This document shows, in pieces, positions 19,376 to 29,681 of a stretch of DNA of 64,000 nt (position 1 is the stretch's first letter; each line of letters opens with the position of its first letter). The notes beneath the pieces were generated by a model. That model had not been told where the DNA came from. It made no database searches and saw only the letters and a program-made list of their open reading frames with translations. This DNA is from an uncultured Acidobacteriota bacterium (GTDB lineage Bacteria; Acidobacteriota; Thermoanaerobaculia; UBA5066). Location of the stretch: assembly GCA_903845115.1 (NCBI GenBank), contig CAIMWE010000168.1, forward strand, positions 1 through 64,000. The letters run 5' to 3'. The translations under genes were made by a program, and so were the position numbers.

Positions 19376-21520
19376 ATGCACGGGGTCGGCAAGGCGGCCG
19401 GCCTCGTTGCCTCCGCTGTCCTGATCGGGTACGTCGGGTATCTCGTCGTCTCCCAGTACCGCTCCCAGGTCGCCCTCAGGGAGTCCCAGTTCCGGCAGCT
19501 GACCCTGGGCATCGAGCGGAACGCGTCGGCCGTCCGGTACTTCCTCACCGAGCGGGGCGACGACCTGAGACACCTCTCCGAGAGCCGCGAGGTCGCCATC
19601 TACCACGAGAACGCCGCCCTCGGGATGTCGATGGAGTACGGCCTCAGGGCCAGCCTCTTCGCCATCCAGGAGCTCTTCGACCGCATGCAGCACACGAAGA
19701 AATTCGAGGACCAGGCGATCTACGTCAGGATCGTCCTCCTCGACGAGGCGGGCGCGCCGCTCGTCCTCGCCGGGGCCGCCGCGAGCGCGGCCGAGCAGGA
19801 GTCGTGGAAGGGCATTCGCGGAGGAAACCAGCCCCTCGCCTTCCGCCGTGGCGGGGAGGACCCGTCCCGGATCGTCGTCTCGGTGCCGTTCTTCTTCAAG
19901 GAGAGGCGTGCCGGCGAGATCCTCGCGTGGGTCCCGCTCTCGACGGTCCTCCCCCGCCTGGTCGGGAAGGGGACGGACGACGTGGCCACCTTCCTGACCC
20001 ACGGGGCCGACTATCTCGTGCGCCCGGCCGGAGCGGAGGCCCTGGTCTCCCGCGAGCTGATGGCCTCCCCCCCGGACCTCCCGCCGGACCGACCTCGACT
20101 GTTCGCCTCCGCCTCCAGGGCCTGGCCGACCGTCGTCGCCGTCAAGGCGCCGATCGCCGAGACCCCGTTCTCCCTCGTGACGTTCGTCCGGGCGACGAGC
20201 CAGACCGGCCTCGACTCTCCCCGGAACCTCCTCCTCGCCTCGGGGAGCCTCGCCGTCATCGTCCTCTGCGGTGTCCTGGCCGTCATCTCCCTCAACATGC
20301 GCAACTCGGTCCTCGGGGCGCGCCTGGAGGAGACCAAGCTGCGGGAACGGGACGTGGACGAGAAGAACCAGGAGCTCAACGCCGAGATCCGGGAACGGCA
20401 GCAGGCCGTCGAGGAGGTCCACCGGCTGAACGTCGAGCTGTCGAGCAGCGAGTCCAGGACCCGGGCGCTCCTCGACGCCCTGCCCGACCTCCTCTTCCGG
20501 GCCGACCGTGAAGGGAACGTCTCCGACGTCCACGCCGGGAACGGGATGGAGCACAGCCCGCTCGCGAAGGGGCTGAGGGCCGGAAGCCTGCTGGCCGCCG
20601 CCCCTGTCCGCGCGCCGGCCATCCTCGACGCCATCCGAGCCTGTCTCGAGTCGGGGACGACCCGGACGATCCAGCTCCCGGCCGAGGAAGGACGCACGGA
20701 GCACTACGAGATGACCGTCGTCCCGGAGAGCCGGACGAGGGCGGTCGTCGTCGCCAGGGACCTCACCGAGCGGGTCCAGCTCGAGCAGCTGAAATCAGAC
20801 TTCATCAACCGGGCCGCCCACGAGCTGCGGACCCCGCTGACCACCGTGATCCTGATGGCCGACCTGATCCGCGGAGGGGGGGAGGCCGCGGAGATCGACG
20901 GGTACTGGAAGATCCTGAGCGGGCAGCTGCAGCGGCAGAGGGCGCTGGTGGACCGGCTCCTCACGGTCGGCCGGCTGGAGGCCGGTTCGCTCCCCTTCAA
21001 GAGCGCTTCCTGCGACCTCGCGGCGGTCCTCACCGAGGCGGTCGGGACGGCCCGCGCGCTCGGGGCCCTGCGCGAGATCCACGTCGGCGCCTTGGAGCTG
21101 ACGGGCCTTCCGCGCGTCGTCGGGGACCCGTCCCTCCTGCCCCAGGTCTTCGGGAACCTCCTCGACAACGCCGTCAAGTTCACCCCGCCCGGCGGACACG
21201 TGGAGGTCACGACGATCGCGCTCGCCGACAGCGTCGTCATCCGGGTCGTCGACTCCGGCATGGGCATCCCGAAGGAAGACCAGCCCAGGCTCTTCGGCCG
21301 CTTCTTCCGCGCCGAGAACGCGGTTCACGACCACGTGCCGGGGAGCGGAATCGGCCTCTACGTCGTGAAGAGCATCGTCGAGCAGTCCGGGGGGAGCGTC
21401 CGGATCGAGAGCGAGCCGGGCCAGGGGACAACCGTGGAGGTCCTCCTGCGCGCCGTCCCCGGGACGGCGCCGGAACCAAATGCTCTGGAGATCACTCGCC
21501 CGAAGATCCGGCGCGCCTGA
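19376..21520 (+). CDS. Membrane-bound sensor histidine kinase (PAS-like region, HisKA, HATPase)
   Basis: N-terminal TM, second TM, coiled coil, H-box NRAAHELRTPLTTVILMADLI, DNAVKFTPPGGHVEV, DSGMGIPKEDQPRLFGRFFRAENA, GSGIGLYVVKSIVEQSGG. Alternative GTG start at 19352. Confidence 0.9.
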   Translation: MHGVGKAAGLVASAVLIGYVGYLVVSQYRSQVALRESQFRQLTLGIERNASAVRYFLTERGDDLRHLSESREVAIYHENAALGMSMEYGLRASLFAIQELFDRMQHTKKFEDQAIYVRIVLLDEAGAPLVLAGAAASAAEQESWKGIRGGNQPLAFRRGGEDPSRIVVSVPFFFKERRAGEILAWVPLSTVLPRLVGKGTDDVATFLTHGADYLVRPAGAEALVSRELMASPPDLPPDRPRLFASASRAWPTVVAVKAPIAETPFSLVTFVRATSQTGLDSPRNLLLASGSLAVIVLCGVLAVISLNMRNSVLGARLEETKLRERDVDEKNQELNAEIRERQQAVEEVHRLNVELSSSESRTRALLDALPDLLFRADREGNVSDVHAGNGMEHSPLAKGLRAGSLLAAAPVRAPAILDAIRACLESGTTRTIQLPAEEGRTEHYEMTVVPESRTRAVVVARDLTERVQLEQLKSDFINRAAHELRTPLTTVILMADLIRGGGEAAEIDGYWKILSGQLQRQRALVDRLLTVGRLEAGSLPFKSASCDLAAVLTEAVGTARALGALREIHVGALELTGLPRVVGDPSLLPQVFGNLLDNAVKFTPPGGHVEVTTIALADSVVIRVVDSGMGIPKEDQPRLFGRFFRAENAVHDHVPGSGIGLYVVKSIVEQSGGSVRIESEPGQGTTVEVLLRAVPGTAPEPNALEITRPKIRRA

Positions 21521-21556
21521 CTTCCTGGCCGCTCGGCCCGTCCGGTCCGATCGACG

Positions 21557-22183
21557 TCAGAACCGAGCCGAGAGCCCGAAAAGAGCCGAGAAGTAGTTCT
21601 GGGACGACGGCTTCCCGCTCTCCTGCGGGACGGGGTTCAGGACGTAGCGGAACGACACCTCCGCCATCAATTTTTCTTGGATCGGAGCCTGGAGGCCCCC
21701 TTCGACGTAACCTCCGATGACCGTCGACGACGTCTCGAACGTCTCCTCCCGGCCCGGCGACAGCGACGTCGTCGACTTCGTCCTCGTCGGCAGGACGGCG
21801 ATCCCGGCCCCGAGGCGGGGCCGGAAGGCCTGCCCCGGCAGAAAGACCCAGGCCGCCCCGGCCATGATGGGGACCTGGCGGATCGAGAAGGAGCTGGAGG
21901 AAAGGCCGCTCGCCTGGTCGTACGAGGCGCTCCGGTAGCCGACGGTCGCCTCCACGGCGACGGAGGGGCCCGGGAAGAAGCGGACGAAGAGGTCCCCGGT
22001 CACGCTCTCGGGCTGGTTCGTGTACTGCGAGGCCGCCACCACGTCGACGCCCCCCCGGATGCCGACGACGACCGGGCTCTCGGCCGCCGACGCGGTCCCG
22101 CCGGGCGACGCGGCCGCGACCGCCCCGGCGAGGAAGAGGGCCGCCACGACTAGCGCGGGGCGCGGGAAGGGCTTCTCCGCCAT
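21557..22183 (-). CDS. Outer-membrane beta-barrel protein
   Basis: Signal peptide, alternating beta-strand pattern, terminal ...FGLSARF ending in aromatic residue. Confidence 0.72.
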   Translation of the reverse strand: MAEKPFPRPALVVAALFLAGAVAAASPGGTASAAESPVVVGIRGGVDVVAASQYTNQPESVTGDLFVRFFPGPSVAVEATVGYRSASYDQASGLSSSSFSIRQVPIMAGAAWVFLPGQAFRPRLGAGIAVLPTRTKSTTSLSPGREETFETSSTVIGGYVEGGLQAPIQEKLMAEVSFRYVLNPVPQESGKPSSQNYFSALFGLSARF

Positions 22184-22210
22184 GTCAACCTCCTTGTCCG
22201 CGGGGCCCGG

Positions 22211-22864
22211 TCACGCCTTCGCGCTCCCCCGGGCGATCCCGCGCCAGACGTACCAGAAAACGAGCCCGGGGACGGAACCGACCGGGATCGACTGCGACAT
22301 CGCCAGCCCGAACCTGAGGATCGACTCGGGAAAGAACCAGATCAGCGGCAAGAGGCCAGAAGGCAGGGAGCAGGCCCCGAACGCCGCCGCCATCGTGAGG
22401 ACGAAAGTGGCGGTCCCGGCGATGAACGGGATCACCGTCGAGAGGATCGTCAGCCGCGCCGCGGGGACCCCGAGCTCGACCTCCCAGCGGCTCTGGACCG
22501 GTCCGGGCAGCAGCCCGGTCAGCGGGGCGGCCGCTAGGATCAGCAGGCGGAGCCGGACCGCGTCCGCCCGCCGGAGCGACTCCCGCTCCCGGTCGGCCTC
22601 CGTGCCGGCGTCGTAGAGGTGGCGGACCCTCACGACGTGCCTCCCGTCCCAGGCCGCGAGCCGGTAGCGGACCCCGTCGCGACCCGGGTCGACGGAGAGC
22701 ACCTCCCAGAGCGTGCCCTCCCACTGGACGGCCGATCCCGGGTGCTCGACTGCCGTCGGGGTCCCCTCCTTCCGGGCCGCCCAGCCCTTCGGCTCCCGGC
22801 ACAGGAGGGTGACCGTTCCGCCCGTTCCCGGCACCACGGAATCCCCTCCGTACGGCGTGGGCAT
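22211..22864 (-). CDS. Hypothetical membrane protein
   Basis: 218-aa reading MPTPYGGDSVVPGTGGTVTLLCREPKGWAARKEG... with several C-terminal TM segments. Confidence 0.65.
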   Translation of the reverse strand: MPTPYGGDSVVPGTGGTVTLLCREPKGWAARKEGTPTAVEHPGSAVQWEGTLWEVLSVDPGRDGVRYRLAAWDGRHVVRVRHLYDAGTEADRERESLRRADAVRLRLLILAAAPLTGLLPGPVQSRWEVELGVPAARLTILSTVIPFIAGTATFVLTMAAAFGACSLPSGLLPLIWFFPESILRFGLAMSQSIPVGSVPGLVFWYVWRGIARGSAKA

Positions 22865-22963
22865 GGGGAATAATAGAGCGGCCGCGGCGCGGGGAGCGTC
22901 GGCTCCAACTCCCGCACACGCGAAATGGTCCGAACGAACGATGGGGAAGCGAGTGAGATCACG

Positions 22964-24733
22964 ATGAACGACACCGTCAGCCGCCGTAACCTGAGAGCCC
23001 AGTGGGCCTTCTGCACGCGCACCGTCCTGGGCCGGTTCCACCTCTGGCTCGAGGACGTGGAGGAGACCTGGGTCAAGGGCGGCCCCGTCGAGGACCTCTC
23101 GTTCGTCGGGAACTCGCTGGAGAAGGCGCTGATCGTCTCGGCGGCCGTCACGGCCCTGGGGACCCGTCTCTTCGGCCGGTACGGCGAGGGGAAGGGCCTG
23201 AGCAAGACCGAGGCGAACCGGGTCAAGAAGGACGCCGACGCCGCGTCGGCGTACGCCATGAGCGAGTCGCTCTGGTACCTGACCCGGAACCTGCCCGAGA
23301 ACCACGCCATCATGGTCTCCCTCGGCGAGGGCCTCATGCCCAAGGGGGGCGAGACGCCCGACATGGGGTCGAACCCGCTGCTCGGCTTCGGCCGCATCTA
23401 CGCCCGCCCCCAGGTCGCCCGCTGGCTGGAGAAGCGGATCCACCGGCTCATCAACGACCCCGACTACAAGTTCAACGACTTCTGGATGGAGCGGGCCCGC
23501 GCGGGCGTGACCGTGTGGGGAGCCGCGATCGACACCCTGGAGAACACCTCCCGCTTCGCCCGGGGGAACGAGTACGGGCCGATGACCGTCCTCCACCTCT
23601 ACGACCAGCCGCTCCGGGTCTCGCGGCCCTACGAGGGGTACGTCGGGAACCTGGTCCTGCCGAAGGCGGTCGTGGAGAAGGCGGCGGAGAGCTCCCTGCT
23701 CCTCGACTACCTGACGCCGCGCGCGCTCGTCATGAAGACGCTCAAGGAGACCTATCCGGGCCTGAAGGCCGCCAACGTCCACGTCTGGACCCTCGGCGGA
23801 TCCGAGCGGACCGGACGGATCGGCAGCCTCTGGAACGCCTGGCGGGAGGCGGGGGCGCACCTCGTCGAGGAGGGGTGGACGCTGCCGGTCGGCCTCCCGG
23901 TCTTCAACGAGTCCGGGACCTACGCTCCGACCTACGCGATCGGCCCGTTCCAGCGCGACGGGGAGACCCACCTCTTCATCGCCGATGGCTACGCCGCGAC
24001 GGCCGAAGCGCTCCAGGCCTCCAGCCTCGACCCGATCGTCGGGAACTCCACGTCGATGTGCCTCTTCACCTCCAAGTTCGACGTGTCGTGGGACAGGGAG
24101 CGGCAGATCATCCAGCTCGACCCCGTCGCGGGCGACTTCGCCCGGAAGCTCTCCGAGCTGCTGGGGCACGACGCCGCCCCGAAGGAAGTCGATGCCTACC
24201 GGGACGTGATCCAGGACGCTCAGCGGGCGGGGATGCCGCTCGGGAAGCGGACCGTGACGGCCGACGACTTCTTCCCGAGGAAGGAGTGGGACGGGCTCGC
24301 CCTCACCGGATACATGCTCCCCGACCCCTACTCGGGCGTGGACGGCGTGAAGGACCTCGGCGACGGCCTCTACGAGGTGAAGGCCCGGGCGGCCTCGGCG
24401 AAGGGAATCCTGGAGGTCCGCCTCGTCCTGAGGCTCATGGAGCCCTTCGAGCCGAGCCAGCTGATCTTCTCGCCGCTCCTGGACCGGTTCTACCGCCGCC
24501 AGGACTTCCGGAACCGCGCCGTGAAGGTCTCGGACTCCGGGCGAATCCGGAACGAGCTGCAGACCCTCTGCTCCGAGGCGCTCACCTACGACCACGAGGG
24601 GAAGATGACGATCCACTTCGACCGGATCGAGGACTCGGTCCTCGCCCCCGACAAGCGGAAGCTGATCCACGAGGTGCTCACCTGGTACAAGGAGAACCAT
24701 CCGATCTGGTTCCTCTGGCTGGAGATCGCGTGA
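22964..24733 (+). CDS. Uncharacterised 590-aa soluble protein
   Basis: MNDTVSRRNLRAQWAFCTRTVLGRFHLWLEDVEETWVKGGPVEDLSFVGNSLEKALIV...; strong coding pattern, no family I recognise. Confidence 0.85.
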   Translation: MNDTVSRRNLRAQWAFCTRTVLGRFHLWLEDVEETWVKGGPVEDLSFVGNSLEKALIVSAAVTALGTRLFGRYGEGKGLSKTEANRVKKDADAASAYAMSESLWYLTRNLPENHAIMVSLGEGLMPKGGETPDMGSNPLLGFGRIYARPQVARWLEKRIHRLINDPDYKFNDFWMERARAGVTVWGAAIDTLENTSRFARGNEYGPMTVLHLYDQPLRVSRPYEGYVGNLVLPKAVVEKAAESSLLLDYLTPRALVMKTLKETYPGLKAANVHVWTLGGSERTGRIGSLWNAWREAGAHLVEEGWTLPVGLPVFNESGTYAPTYAIGPFQRDGETHLFIADGYAATAEALQASSLDPIVGNSTSMCLFTSKFDVSWDRERQIIQLDPVAGDFARKLSELLGHDAAPKEVDAYRDVIQDAQRAGMPLGKRTVTADDFFPRKEWDGLALTGYMLPDPYSGVDGVKDLGDGLYEVKARAASAKGILEVRLVLRLMEPFEPSQLIFSPLLDRFYRRQDFRNRAVKVSDSGRIRNELQTLCSEALTYDHEGKMTIHFDRIEDSVLAPDKRKLIHEVLTWYKENHPIWFLWLEIA

Positions 24734-24740
24734 GGCGGCG

Positions 24741-25715
24741 ATGAAGGCGATTCGAGTCGGCGGCCACGGCGGCGCCGAGGTCCTCGTCCCCTCCGAGATC
24801 CCCACGCCCTCGCCGGGCCCGGGCGAGGTCCTCGTGAGGGTGGAGGCCGCCGGCCTCAACTTCGTCGAGGTCTACTACCGGACCGGTCTCTACAAGCCTC
24901 CGGCCGGGCTCCCGTTCACGCCCGGCGGCGAGGGCGCCGGGACCGTGGAGGCCTTGGGCGCCGGGGTGACGGAGGTCCAGCCGGGTGACCGCGTCGCTTC
25001 GGTGGGCCTGGCCGGCTCGTACGCCGAGCGCGCGCTCGCCCCGGCCGACAAGCTCGTCCTCATCCCGGAGAAGGTGACGACGAAGCAGGCGGCGGCGGCG
25101 ATGCTCCAGGGGATGACGGCCCACTACCTCGCCGTCACGACCGCCCCCCTCGCTCCTGGCGACATCTGCGTCGTCCACGCCGCCGCCGGGGGAGTCGGCC
25201 TCCTCCTCTGCCAGATCGCGAAGCGGCGGGGCGCGCGCGTCATCGGGACGGTCTCCACCGCCGAGAAGGCCGCCCTCGCGCGGGAAGCGGGGGCCGACGA
25301 CGTCATCCTCTACACCGAGGAGGACTTCGCCGAGCGGACCATGCAGCTCACCGGAGGCAAGGGCGTTCGCGTCGTCTACGACTCCGTCGGGAAGACGACC
25401 TTCGACAAGAGTGTCTCGGTCCTCGCCCCGCGCGGGATGATGGCCCTCTACGGCCAGTCGAGCGGCCCCGTCACCTCGTTCGACCCGTCGGTCCTCGCGC
25501 AGCGGGGCTCGCTCTTCCTCACCCGCCCGTCCCTCTTCCACTACGTGGCGACGCGGGCCGAACTCCTGGCCAGGGCCGGGGAAGTCCTCGGCTGGGTCGC
25601 CGACGGCTCCCTGAAGCTCCGGGTCGAACGCGAGATCCCCCTCGCCCAGGCGGCCGAGGCCCACCGGCTCCTGGAGGGGCGGAAGACGACCGGGAAGGTG
25701 CTGCTGATCCCTTAG
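24741..25715 (+). CDS. Quinone oxidoreductase (NADPH:quinone reductase, MDR superfamily)
   Basis: AAGLNFVEVYYRTGLYK...PFTPGGEGAGTVEALG...VHAAAGGVGLLLCQIAKRRGARVIGTVST. Confidence 0.93.
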   Translation: MKAIRVGGHGGAEVLVPSEIPTPSPGPGEVLVRVEAAGLNFVEVYYRTGLYKPPAGLPFTPGGEGAGTVEALGAGVTEVQPGDRVASVGLAGSYAERALAPADKLVLIPEKVTTKQAAAAMLQGMTAHYLAVTTAPLAPGDICVVHAAAGGVGLLLCQIAKRRGARVIGTVSTAEKAALAREAGADDVILYTEEDFAERTMQLTGGKGVRVVYDSVGKTTFDKSVSVLAPRGMMALYGQSSGPVTSFDPSVLAQRGSLFLTRPSLFHYVATRAELLARAGEVLGWVADGSLKLRVEREIPLAQAAEAHRLLEGRKTTGKVLLIP

Positions 25716-25736
25716 CTTGAAGGCTCGTCCGGACGG

Positions 25737-26306
25737 CTACCGCGCCGCCGAGACCACGAAGTGCGCCCGGCGGTTCTGGGACCAGGCCCGGTCGTCGTGC
25801 CCGTGGCTGAAGGGCCGCTCCTTGCCGTACGACATCACCTGGACGCGGGAGGTCTGGATGCCCAGCGCCACCAGGTAGTCCACCACCGTCTGGGCCCGCT
25901 TCTCGCCGAGAGCCATGTTGTACTGGGCCGTCCCGCGCTCGTCGCAGTGCCCCTCGATCACAATGCGGACCTCGGGGTGCCTCCGGAGCCACCCGGCGTT
26001 CTGGTCCAGCACCTCCCGCTGGTCCCCCCGGACCTCGGAGCGGTCGAGGTCGAAGAAGACGTCCTTCAGGTAGCCGCGCCGGTTCATGTCGTCCACGCTC
26101 ACGGAGGCGCCGTCTGGGCCGGACGCGTCCGGGGAGACCGTGATTTCGGTCGGTTCGTTGGACTTGGCCAGCGGATCGGCCCACGCCGACGACGAGGGCG
26201 CCGCGGACGGGGCCTGCGACGGCTTCGGCTTCGACGAGCAGCCGGACGAAACGGCGAGCACGGCGACGGCGAAATAGGCGAACGCCAGCCTCGACATCCT
26301 GGTCAT
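25737..26306 (-). CDS. pal: Peptidoglycan-associated lipoprotein (OmpA/Pal family)
   Basis: Lipobox LAVSSGCSS; VFFDLDRSEVRGDQREVLDQNAGWLRRHPEVRIVIEGHCDERGTAQYNMALGEKRAQTVVDYL. Confidence 0.9.
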   Translation of the reverse strand: MTRMSRLAFAYFAVAVLAVSSGCSSKPKPSQAPSAAPSSSAWADPLAKSNEPTEITVSPDASGPDGASVSVDDMNRRGYLKDVFFDLDRSEVRGDQREVLDQNAGWLRRHPEVRIVIEGHCDERGTAQYNMALGEKRAQTVVDYLVALGIQTSRVQVMSYGKERPFSHGHDDRAWSQNRRAHFVVSAAR

Positions 26307-26549
26307 GAGCGGCCCTCCTCGTAGTTCGGTATCCGTCCCGAGCGGCGGACAGCCGGAGTATCGGCCCGATCGGCCCGATCGCAAAATCCGTCCGCCCGCC
26401 GGCAGCGCGGGGAGGTCGACGGGGGCCGCGGGGTCGCGGATCGTCGCGGGCCGTTGACACCCGGCGGACAGCCGCTATTCTCCGCTCACCCTCTCTTCCC
26501 GGCGTTAACGCATTCACACGGGCCCTGACGGCCCCAGCAGGAGGCTCCG

Positions 26550-27794
26550 ATGAACCTCTCCCTCTTCCGTCCGAGCCGGACGACGGCCCCCCTCGCCGCC
26601 CTCCTGCTCCTCGGCGCCGCGTCCTCCGCTCCTCCCGCTGCGGCCGTCCCGGCCGACGAGGAGGTGCGGATCGGCGCGGTCCTCCCCGTCACCGGGAAGG
26701 AATCCAAGATCGGCGGCGCCTTCAAGCAGGCGACCGAGTTCGCCGTGAAGGAGATCAACGACGCCGGCGGCCTCCTGGTGGGCGGGAAGAAGCTGAAGGT
26801 CGACCTCAAGCTCCTCGACGACACCTCCGACGCCGCCAAGAGCGCCCAGCTGGTGGAGCAGCTGATCGCCCAGCAGAGGGTGCACGCGGTGATCGGCGGC
26901 TACGGCTCGCAGCTCGTCCAGGCGCAGAGCGTCGTCCCCGAGCGGTACGGCATCCCGTACGTCGCCGGCGGCGCCGGCGCCACGAGCATCTACGGCCGGA
27001 GCAAGTGGGTCTTCGGCACCCTCTCCCCCGTCGAGAACCTCGCCACCACGCAGATGGAGTTCCTGCAGGACCTCGTCGCGGCCGGGAAGCTCAAGAAGGG
27101 GCTGAGGATCTCCCTCGTCACGGAGAACACCGAGCACGGGAAGGACTTCCAGAAAGGGGTCCGCGACTTCGCGAAGGCCCACCCCGCGGAGTTCACCGTC
27201 GTCCTCGACGAGAGTTTCGAGCTCTACGCTCCCGACTTCAAGCCGCTCCTCACCCGGGTCCAGCAGGCCAAGGCCGACCTCTTCATGTGCGACGCCCACC
27301 TGGAGGACTTCATCTCGATGCAGAGGGCCTACACGCAGATGGGGCTCTACCACCTGATGCTCACCTACGGCGCCCGCGGCGCCGACGAGGCGGGGCGGAA
27401 GGGGCTCGGCGCGGCCACCGACTACATCTTCGCGAGCGGCTGGTGGTCCGATCTCCTCCCGTACCCGCAGGTGAAGGCCTGGACGGCGAAGTACAAGGCA
27501 GCCACCGGCACCGCCCCCCAGTGGTACCACGCGACTGCGTACGAGACCGCCCGCGCTCTCCTCGCTGCCGTCACGAAGGCCGGGGCGCTGAAGCCCGATG
27601 CCATCCGCGGCGCCCTCGCCTCCCTCGACCTCGAGGACTCGATCCTCCCCGGCGGGAAGCTGAAGTTCTCGAGGAGCGGCCAGGCGCTCCTCCCGTTCGT
27701 CGTGACGCAGAACAAGCCGGGCGGAAAGATCGACCTCGTCTGGCCGAAGGCGGCGAAGACCGGGGACCCGGTCGCCCCGGTCCCGCGGTCGTAG
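26550..27794 (+). CDS. Branched-chain amino acid-type ABC transporter substrate-binding protein
   Basis: Signal peptide; RIGAVLPVTGKESKIGGAFKQATEFAVKEINDAGGLLVGGKKLKVDLKLLDD typical of the LivK-like family; followed by four Liv-type genes. Confidence 0.92.
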   Translation: MNLSLFRPSRTTAPLAALLLLGAASSAPPAAAVPADEEVRIGAVLPVTGKESKIGGAFKQATEFAVKEINDAGGLLVGGKKLKVDLKLLDDTSDAAKSAQLVEQLIAQQRVHAVIGGYGSQLVQAQSVVPERYGIPYVAGGAGATSIYGRSKWVFGTLSPVENLATTQMEFLQDLVAAGKLKKGLRISLVTENTEHGKDFQKGVRDFAKAHPAEFTVVLDESFELYAPDFKPLLTRVQQAKADLFMCDAHLEDFISMQRAYTQMGLYHLMLTYGARGADEAGRKGLGAATDYIFASGWWSDLLPYPQVKAWTAKYKAATGTAPQWYHATAYETARALLAAVTKAGALKPDAIRGALASLDLEDSILPGGKLKFSRSGQALLPFVVTQNKPGGKIDLVWPKAAKTGDPVAPVPRS

Positions 27795-27813
27795 CCCCGG
27801 CCGTCGGGACGGG

Positions 27814-28719
27814 ATGCAGGAACTCCGGGAGGTCCTCCTCAACACGCTCCTGGCGGCCGGGCTGTACGCGACGATGTCGTACGGCCTGGCGGTCATCTAC
27901 GGGGTGATGCGCATCATCAACCTCGCCCACGCGGGGCTGATGATGCTGGCCGCTTACGTCACCTTCGCCCTCTACACGCGGTACGAGATGGACCCGTTCC
28001 TCTCGCTCGTCGTCGTCATCCCCCTCTTCTTCCTCCTCGGCGTCCTGCTCCACCGGTTCGTCGTCCGGCGCCTCCCGAGGACGACCGGCACGCCCACGAT
28101 GCAGTCCCTCCTCCTCCTCTTCGGCGTCTGGCTGGTCCTCCAGAACCTCGCGTACGCCCTCTGGACCGGGGACACGCAGTCGATCCTGACGCCGTACACC
28201 CTGAAGTCCGTGACCCTCCTCGGCGTCCGGGTCGGCGTCCCGAACCTCCTCGTCTTCGGCGTGAGCGCCCTCTCCCTCCTCGCGCTCAACTTCGTCCTGA
28301 AGCGGACCTACCTCGGCCGGGCCATCCGGGCGGTCACCCAGAACCGCGACGCCGCGCTGCTGTCGGGGATCGACGCGGACCGCCTCTCGGCGATCACCTT
28401 CGGCGCCGGGACCGCCTTCGCGGCGATCGCCGGGACGAGCCTCTCCACGCTCTACGCGTTCACGCCCGACTTCGGTCGGAGCTTCCTCCTGAAGGCGTTC
28501 TGCATCATCGTCCTGGGCGGGATGGAGAGCTTCACCGGCGTGGCCGCCGGGGCCCTCGTCCTCGCCTTCCTCGAGAACGCCCTCGCCGCCTGGACCCCCA
28601 TCCCCACCTCGTTCCAGGACGCGATCAGCTTCACGCTCCTGGTCCTGGTCCTCGTGGCGGTCCCCCAGGGCCTCCCCGGGATCGCCCGCAAAGTCGCGCG
28701 GTGGCGGGCCTCCTCGTGA
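27814..28719 (+). CDS. livH: ABC transporter permease, LivH family
   Basis: SYGLAVIYGVMRIINLAHAGLMMLAAYVTF; polytopic; 301 aa. Confidence 0.92.
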   Translation: MQELREVLLNTLLAAGLYATMSYGLAVIYGVMRIINLAHAGLMMLAAYVTFALYTRYEMDPFLSLVVVIPLFFLLGVLLHRFVVRRLPRTTGTPTMQSLLLLFGVWLVLQNLAYALWTGDTQSILTPYTLKSVTLLGVRVGVPNLLVFGVSALSLLALNFVLKRTYLGRAIRAVTQNRDAALLSGIDADRLSAITFGAGTAFAAIAGTSLSTLYAFTPDFGRSFLLKAFCIIVLGGMESFTGVAAGALVLAFLENALAAWTPIPTSFQDAISFTLLVLVLVAVPQGLPGIARKVARWRASS

Positions 28720-29681
28720 CGCCGGCCCCCGTCTCCCGCCGCACCCTCCCGTGGCTCCTCTTCGCCGCGGCCGGGCTCGTCCTGCTGCTCGCCCCTCGGT
28801 TCCTCGACCGCGGGAGCCTCAACGACGTCTGGAACGTCGCCTTCGGCGTGATCCTCGCGTGCTCCTGGAACATCCTCGGCGGCTTCGCGGGACAGGTCTC
28901 GATCGGCTACTCGGCCTTCATCGGAATCGGGGCCTACACCACCGTCCTCCTCGCCCTGAAGGGGGTCGACCCCTACCTGACGCTCCCGCTCTCCGCCCTC
29001 CTCGCGGCGGTCTTCGCCGTCCTGATCGGCCTCCCCGCATTCCGCTTGCGCGGCCCCTACTTCACCATCGTGACGATCGGCGTCTCGGAGGCGGTGCGCG
29101 TCTTCGCCTCGGGCGTCTCGTTCACCGGGGGCTCCAGCGGCCTACGGATGCCGGCCGGGTCGTTCGACTTCTCCGTGAACTACGCGTCGATGGTCGCGCT
29201 GGCCCTGGCCGTGATCGCGCTGACCGCGGCGCTGTCCCGCAGCCCGTTCGGCGCCGCGCTGGGCGCCATCCGGCAGGACATCGACGCCGCCGAGGCCCTC
29301 GGGATCGACTCCACCCGGTTCAAGCTCGGTGCCCACGCGATCTCGGCCGCGCTCGTGGCCGTCGCCGGGAGCCTGTACGCGATCAACTTCCAGTACGTCG
29401 CCCCCGGCTCCGTCTTCGACTTCCGCCTCTCCCTCTCGATCGTCCTGATGCCGATCATCGGCGGGGTCGGCACCCTCGCCGGCCCGGTCCTGGGGGCCGT
29501 CATCTTCAGCTACCTCCAGATCAAGCTCCTGACCATCCCGGCCCTCCGCGACTCCTATCTCTTCATCTACGGCGGCCTCCTGATCCTCGTCATGCTCTTC
29601 GAGCCGAAGGGGATCGTGGGCCTCTGGAACAGGCTGGCCGCCTCCGTCCGGCGGAGCCCCGGAGGGTCCGATGCCCGCTGA
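28701..29681 (+). CDS. livM: ABC transporter permease, LivM family
   Basis: NILGGFAGQVSIGYSAFIGIGAYTTVLLALKG...LPAFRLRGPYFTIVTIGVSEAVRV. Confidence 0.92.
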   Translation: MAGLLVTPAPVSRRTLPWLLFAAAGLVLLLAPRFLDRGSLNDVWNVAFGVILACSWNILGGFAGQVSIGYSAFIGIGAYTTVLLALKGVDPYLTLPLSALLAAVFAVLIGLPAFRLRGPYFTIVTIGVSEAVRVFASGVSFTGGSSGLRMPAGSFDFSVNYASMVALALAVIALTAALSRSPFGAALGAIRQDIDAAEALGIDSTRFKLGAHAISAALVAVAGSLYAINFQYVAPGSVFDFRLSLSIVLMPIIGGVGTLAGPVLGAVIFSYLQIKLLTIPALRDSYLFIYGGLLILVMLFEPKGIVGLWNRLAASVRRSPGGSDAR

